NCBI RefSeq assembly: GCF_002874535.1 | Contig: NZ_CP025025.1 | Location: forward strand, 4,335,353-4,399,352 | Source of the DNA: Mesobacillus jeotgali | GTDB lineage: Bacteria; Bacillota; Bacilli; Bacillales; Cytobacillaceae | Length of the DNA: 64,000 bases | Reading direction: 5' to 3' | In this document: positions 61,290 to 64,000 of the stretch, one piece after another | Numbering within the stretch: position 1 is the stretch's first letter | Layout: each line of letters opens with the position of its first letter | The notes under the pieces: model-generated | Database searches by the model: none | What the model was told of the DNA's origin: nothing | The model's input: only the letters and a program-made list of their open reading frames with translations | Made by a program: the position numbers and the translations under genes

Positions 61290-61463
61290 GTAAACATGTA
61301 AACAGTCTGTAAACCCCACTTCATTTGTATACATAATTGTACACAATGAATACAAAGTTGTATACATGTTGATTTAACGTCATGTTTACAACTTTGTATA
61401 CTTGTAAACGGGATTGTATACATTACGTTTACATTATGTATACATGTTTACATATTTGTATAC
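61290..61463. repeat. parC/centromere-like array of GTNNAC sites
   Basis: GTATAC occurs at 61327, 61360, 61396, 61416, 61438 and 61458 (also 61213). GTAAAC occurs at 61290, 61298, 61309 and 61404, and GTTTAC at 61384, 61427 and 61446; near-variants lie at 61339 and 61348. From 61384 on they follow each other every 8-12 bp, with GTATAC every 20-22 bp. The array lies directly upstream of parM, where plasmid parC sites lie and double as the operon's operator. Confidence 0.72.
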
Positions 61464-61890
61464 TTCAGTTTTTGATTCTCTTATTTTCAATTAATTCCTA
61501 GTTATCCTTCGCATATCTCCCCTCCCCTACCTCCATTACTAGTAAGTTTTTTGCAGTTATAACTATAAAGGAGTCCTCGAATAAAAAATAACTATGAAAG
61601 AAAAATGGATATTTGCAGGAGTTAACAATAATCAATTGAGGTATTGGTGGGAATGCTGAAAAGGAATTGGATCGGGAATTGGATAAGGCGTAATATTAGT
61701 AGTTTTTCTATAAAAAGCATAAGGAACTGTGCACGTCAACTTAGGACTACAAGAACCAATTTTTTCGATGGGGCCGTCTAACAAGAAAAGCAACGTTCAT
61801 GACACTAAATAAAATCAACTCCCCTCCCCTATCTGATGGTAGAGTAGGAAGCAGTCGAATCGTGGCGAAAGAGGAAGAAGAGAGCGAAAC
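61464..61890. other. Gene-free stretch
   Basis: No convincing gene is seen. A 21-codon frame at 61594-61659 has no properly spaced ribosome site. A 13-bp direct repeat, CTCCCCTCCCCTA, occurs at 61517-61529 and 61819-61831. The segment may be decayed coding sequence. Confidence 0.5.
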
Positions 61891-61894
61891 AAAA

Positions 61895-61916
61895 GCCAGG
61901 CAAAACGCCTGGCCAT
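61895..61916 (-). terminator. Intrinsic terminator behind a gene fragment
   Basis: GCCAGGC (61907-61913 complement) pairs with GCCTGGC (61895-61901 complement). On the minus strand it is followed by TTTTGTTT. It lies just after the stop at 61924. Confidence 0.75.
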
Positions 61917-61923
61917 AATAGTT

Positions 61924-62079
61924 CTATATTTTTTTTACAAATTCAGACTTGAGCTTCATCGCTCCAAATCCTTCAAGTTTACACTCAATATCATGGTCAC
62001 CATCAACTAAACGGATATTTTTAGCCTTAGTCCCGATATTACTCCTGTTGTGAATGGAAGCACCGAAAAATATTAATTC
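61924..62079 (-). pseudogene. Orphan C-terminal fragment of an unidentified protein
   Basis: About 45 residues of protein-like sequence ([19 protein letters not shown] then [12 protein letters not shown]) run to a stop and a proper terminator. No start with a ribosome site exists before the terminator of the efflux gene upstream. It reads like the 3' end of a gene whose body has been lost. Family not recognised; a tiny real gene is less likely. Confidence 0.4.
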
Positions 62080-62081
62080 AT

Positions 62082-62121
62082 AAAAAACGCCCTGGCAGGA
62101 CGACCAGTCATCCACCAGGGC
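62082..62121 (-). terminator. Terminator of the RND efflux gene
   Basis: GCCCTGG and CCAGGGC arms (62115-62121 and 62089-62095 on the complement) form a long imperfect stem, followed by TTTTTTA on the minus strand. Confidence 0.85.
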
Positions 62122-62127
62122 ATTTTC

Positions 62128-64000
62128 TTAGTTTTCTACAATATCCTTACGGTTCTTCTTGAACATTTTAGATAGAACTTCATAAACAATCGGTACGATA
62201 ATCAGGGTTAATAATGTCGAACTGGTTAAACCACCAATGACAGTGATAGCCAGACCTTTGGAAATCAGTCCGCCTCCGCCAGATCCAATAGCTAGTGGAA
62301 TCAAGGCACCCACAGTGGCGATTGCTGTCATCAGGATTGGACGTAAACGTGTAGCTCCTGCCTCAAGGACCGCTTCACGCATCGTCAGTCCTTCTCGTTC
62401 CATGTGAATGATCCGGTCTACAAGTACGATGGCATTCGTTACGACTATACCAATCAGCATCAACAGACCCATCATGACAGAGACAGAGATGGTTTCACCT
62501 GCAATAAGCAGTCCGACAAATGAACCAATGACTGCGAATGGAAGCGAGAATAGTATCGCAAATGGTGCAACACCTTCACGGAAGGTAACGACCAGGATGA
62601 AGTAGACGATTGCAATCGCAGCAAACATCGCTACGCCAAGCTGGGTGAATGTTTCCGTCATATCTGCCTGGACACCTGCTACGCCAACTTCCACGCCTTT
62701 AGGCAGATCTAGTTCATCGATTGCTTTTTCAGCATCAGCAGCTGCCTTTGAAATATCCTTGCTTACGACAGTTCCTGATACAGAAGCATAATACTGGCCT
62801 TTGCTGCGGGCAAGGGTATTCAGCGTTGTGCCTTCTTCTACACTTACTAATTCAGACAATGGCAAAGTGGTACCCAGCGCTGTTTGTACTTCAGTAGCAA
62901 GAATATCATCGATTGATTCAGGCTGTTCTGCTTGCTCCTGCTGCACAATAACATCGAGTGAATCTCCATCTTTTTCGACCGTCGTCAAGATCTCTTTCGA
63001 CTTGTTCGGATTGAGCATCATCACTATTTGTCCTGCTGTCAATCCGTATTGCAGCAATTCATCCTGTTCAACCTTGAAGGTGTATTCTACATAAGCATCT
63101 TCCGCACTGGAGGATACATCCTTCAAGCCATCAACTGCATTCATTTCTTTTTCTACCATCTTGACTGTTTCGTTTAACTTGCCTAAATCCTCACTGTACA
63201 AGGTATAGCTGATTTCATTCTCAGGCATCGACATTCCGCCGAAGTTCTGGCTCTTCCATTCGCCGCTGTGGCCAATGTTAAAGACATACTCCTCCAGTTC
63301 ATCCCTTACCTCTGAGAAGTTCTCCATCTCAGGGTCAAAGATCAGGTACATTAATGCTCCTCCTGCACCTCCACCCATCATGGCCGTCATCTGATCGGCT
63401 TCCTCGTTTATAGATACTTGAACGATGTCAATATCGTCGCGTTTTAGCATCTCTTCTTCTACTTCAGCTACATTTTCAATTGTTTCAGCCTTAAGCTCAC
63501 CCGCTTTAGGTGTGTAAGTCAAATACATCACTTTATCTTCTTCACTGCCCATGAAGCTGAAGCCAATAATTGGAGTCAGTGCAAGACTTCCGACAAGCAG
63601 GACAACAGCGATGAGTGAAGTAATGATCTTATGATTAAGCGACTTATCCAGGACACCTTTATACCAATTGGCCAGCTTACCAACTTCCTTATGGCTGCTT
63701 TCAGACTTTTCACCATATAACTTCTTCCTGAATAAAAAGTGAGATAATGCTGGTACGATTGTAATCGCTACAATCAATGAAGCACCGAGCGCAAATGTCA
63801 TCGTCAGGGCAAATGGAGTGAATAATTCCCCTACCATCCCGCCTACGAAGATCAACGGTGCAAATACAGCAACCGTCACAAGTGTGGACGACAGGATTGG
63901 TTTGAACATTTCAATTGTCGCTTCACGTACAAGGGCCCGGCCTGTTAATCTCTCTTCTTTTAGATGCAGGCGGCGATAAATATTTTCCACGACGACAATC
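62128..64000 (-). CDS. swrC: RND efflux transporter (AcrB/SwrC-like), 5' end beyond the window
   Basis: The C-terminal 623 residues of an HAE1-type RND pump are present. The frame is open to the window edge and enters at IVVVENIYRR, inside helix 4, so roughly 400 N-terminal residues are missing. A porter domain with a Met/Gly-rich loop (MTAMMGGGAGGALMYL) and helices 7-12 follow (GLLMLIGIVVTNAIVLVDRI). B. subtilis SwrC (YerP), a surfactin/drug exporter, is the nearest Gram-positive relative I know. Substrate is uncertain. Confidence 0.85.
   Translation of the reverse strand, partial: IVVVENIYRRLHLKEERLTGRALVREATIEMFKPILSSTLVTVAVFAPLIFVGGMVGELFTPFALTMTFALGASLIVAITIVPALSHFLFRKKLYGEKSESSHKEVGKLANWYKGVLDKSLNHKIITSLIAVVLLVGSLALTPIIGFSFMGSEEDKVMYLTYTPKAGELKAETIENVAEVEEEMLKRDDIDIVQVSINEEADQMTAMMGGGAGGALMYLIFDPEMENFSEVRDELEEYVFNIGHSGEWKSQNFGGMSMPENEISYTLYSEDLGKLNETVKMVEKEMNAVDGLKDVSSSAEDAYVEYTFKVEQDELLQYGLTAGQIVMMLNPNKSKEILTTVEKDGDSLDVIVQQEQAEQPESIDDILATEVQTALGTTLPLSELVSVEEGTTLNTLARSKGQYYASVSGTVVSKDISKAAADAEKAIDELDLPKGVEVGVAGVQADMTETFTQLGVAMFAAIAIVYFILVVTFREGVAPFAILFSLPFAVIGSFVGLLIAGETISVSVMMGLLMLIGIVVTNAIVLVDRIIHMEREGLTMREAVLEAGATRLRPILMTAIATVGALIPLAIGSGGGGLISKGLAITVIGGLTSSTLLTLIIVPIVYEVLSKMFKKNRKDIVEN

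Noticed and set aside
61594-61659. 21-codon small gene
   Set aside because: The nearest AAAGGAG lies about 20 bases before the ATG, and there is no other support.

Overview
The window looks like chromosome from a denitrification-capable member of the Bacillaceae (Mesobacillus/Bacillus type). The grounds are low-to-moderate GC, strong AGGAGG-type ribosome binding sites, frequent TTG/GTG starts, many short stem + U-tract terminators, and typical Bacillaceae proteins (bacillithiol deacetylase BshB2, NiaP, a YhfW-type Rieske oxidoreductase, oligoendopeptidase F, a sporulation-kinase-like histidine kinase). No rRNA, tRNA, IS element, prophage or CRISPR array was found. The assignment to a genus is inference.

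Layout. 1-1140: end of a yojF-like gene, bshB2 and a small anchored protein. 1345-8109: a clade-II (Sec-type) nitrous oxide reductase operon, cytochrome c - nosZ - nosB-like - nosD - nosY - nosF - lipoprotein, behind a perfect FNR box. 8130-10671: an ABC-2 exporter with its TetR regulator and two identical operators around the promoter. 10823-12864: a PQQ-type sugar dehydrogenase lipoprotein and a Cof-type phosphatase. 13046-19297: an alpha-glucoside locus (binding protein, two permeases, LacI regulator, GH13 alpha-glucosidase). It is matched by maltose phosphorylase plus beta-phosphoglucomutase at 29952-33365, where the same kind of operator recurs. Together these import maltodextrin-type sugars, split them hydrolytically or phosphorolytically, and convert beta-glucose 1-phosphate to glucose 6-phosphate.

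19600-29800 holds a GNAT enzyme, a YjiH-type membrane protein, a glycine-rich coat-like protein, a duplicated P-loop ATPase gene with an in-frame stop near its 3' end, YbaK, UDP-glucose dehydrogenase, a Rieske oxidoreductase, a thioredoxin-reductase-like enzyme and a membrane protein. 33500-44500 holds a small COX1-like protein, a secreted metalloprotease, NiaP, a two-component system, a HAD protein, a RibD-C reductase and an ECF sigma/anti-sigma pair. 44600-57350 holds two alpha/beta hydrolases with a glyoxalase-like protein, an SGNH hydrolase, a diguanylate cyclase, a DsrE pair, a cupin, a zinc peptidase, an amine-oxidase-like flavoprotein, an MFS exporter and a PAS histidine kinase. 57530-64000 holds pepF, a chromosomal ParM/ParR-like cassette with an upstream array of GTATAC-type sites, and the 3' part of an RND efflux gene.

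The most unusual signal is between genes. Nine intergenic gaps carry tandem arrays, each with its own private motif, usually just beyond a terminator. Six have a period of 20-21 bp and three a period of 52 bp (51-53), which are close to two and five turns of B-DNA. Two of the 52-bp arrays share a hairpin layout with different stem sequences, and three of the 20/21-bp arrays end in the same GCGAACTGGAAA hairpin. The second notable item is the plasmid-style parCMR-like module in the chromosome.
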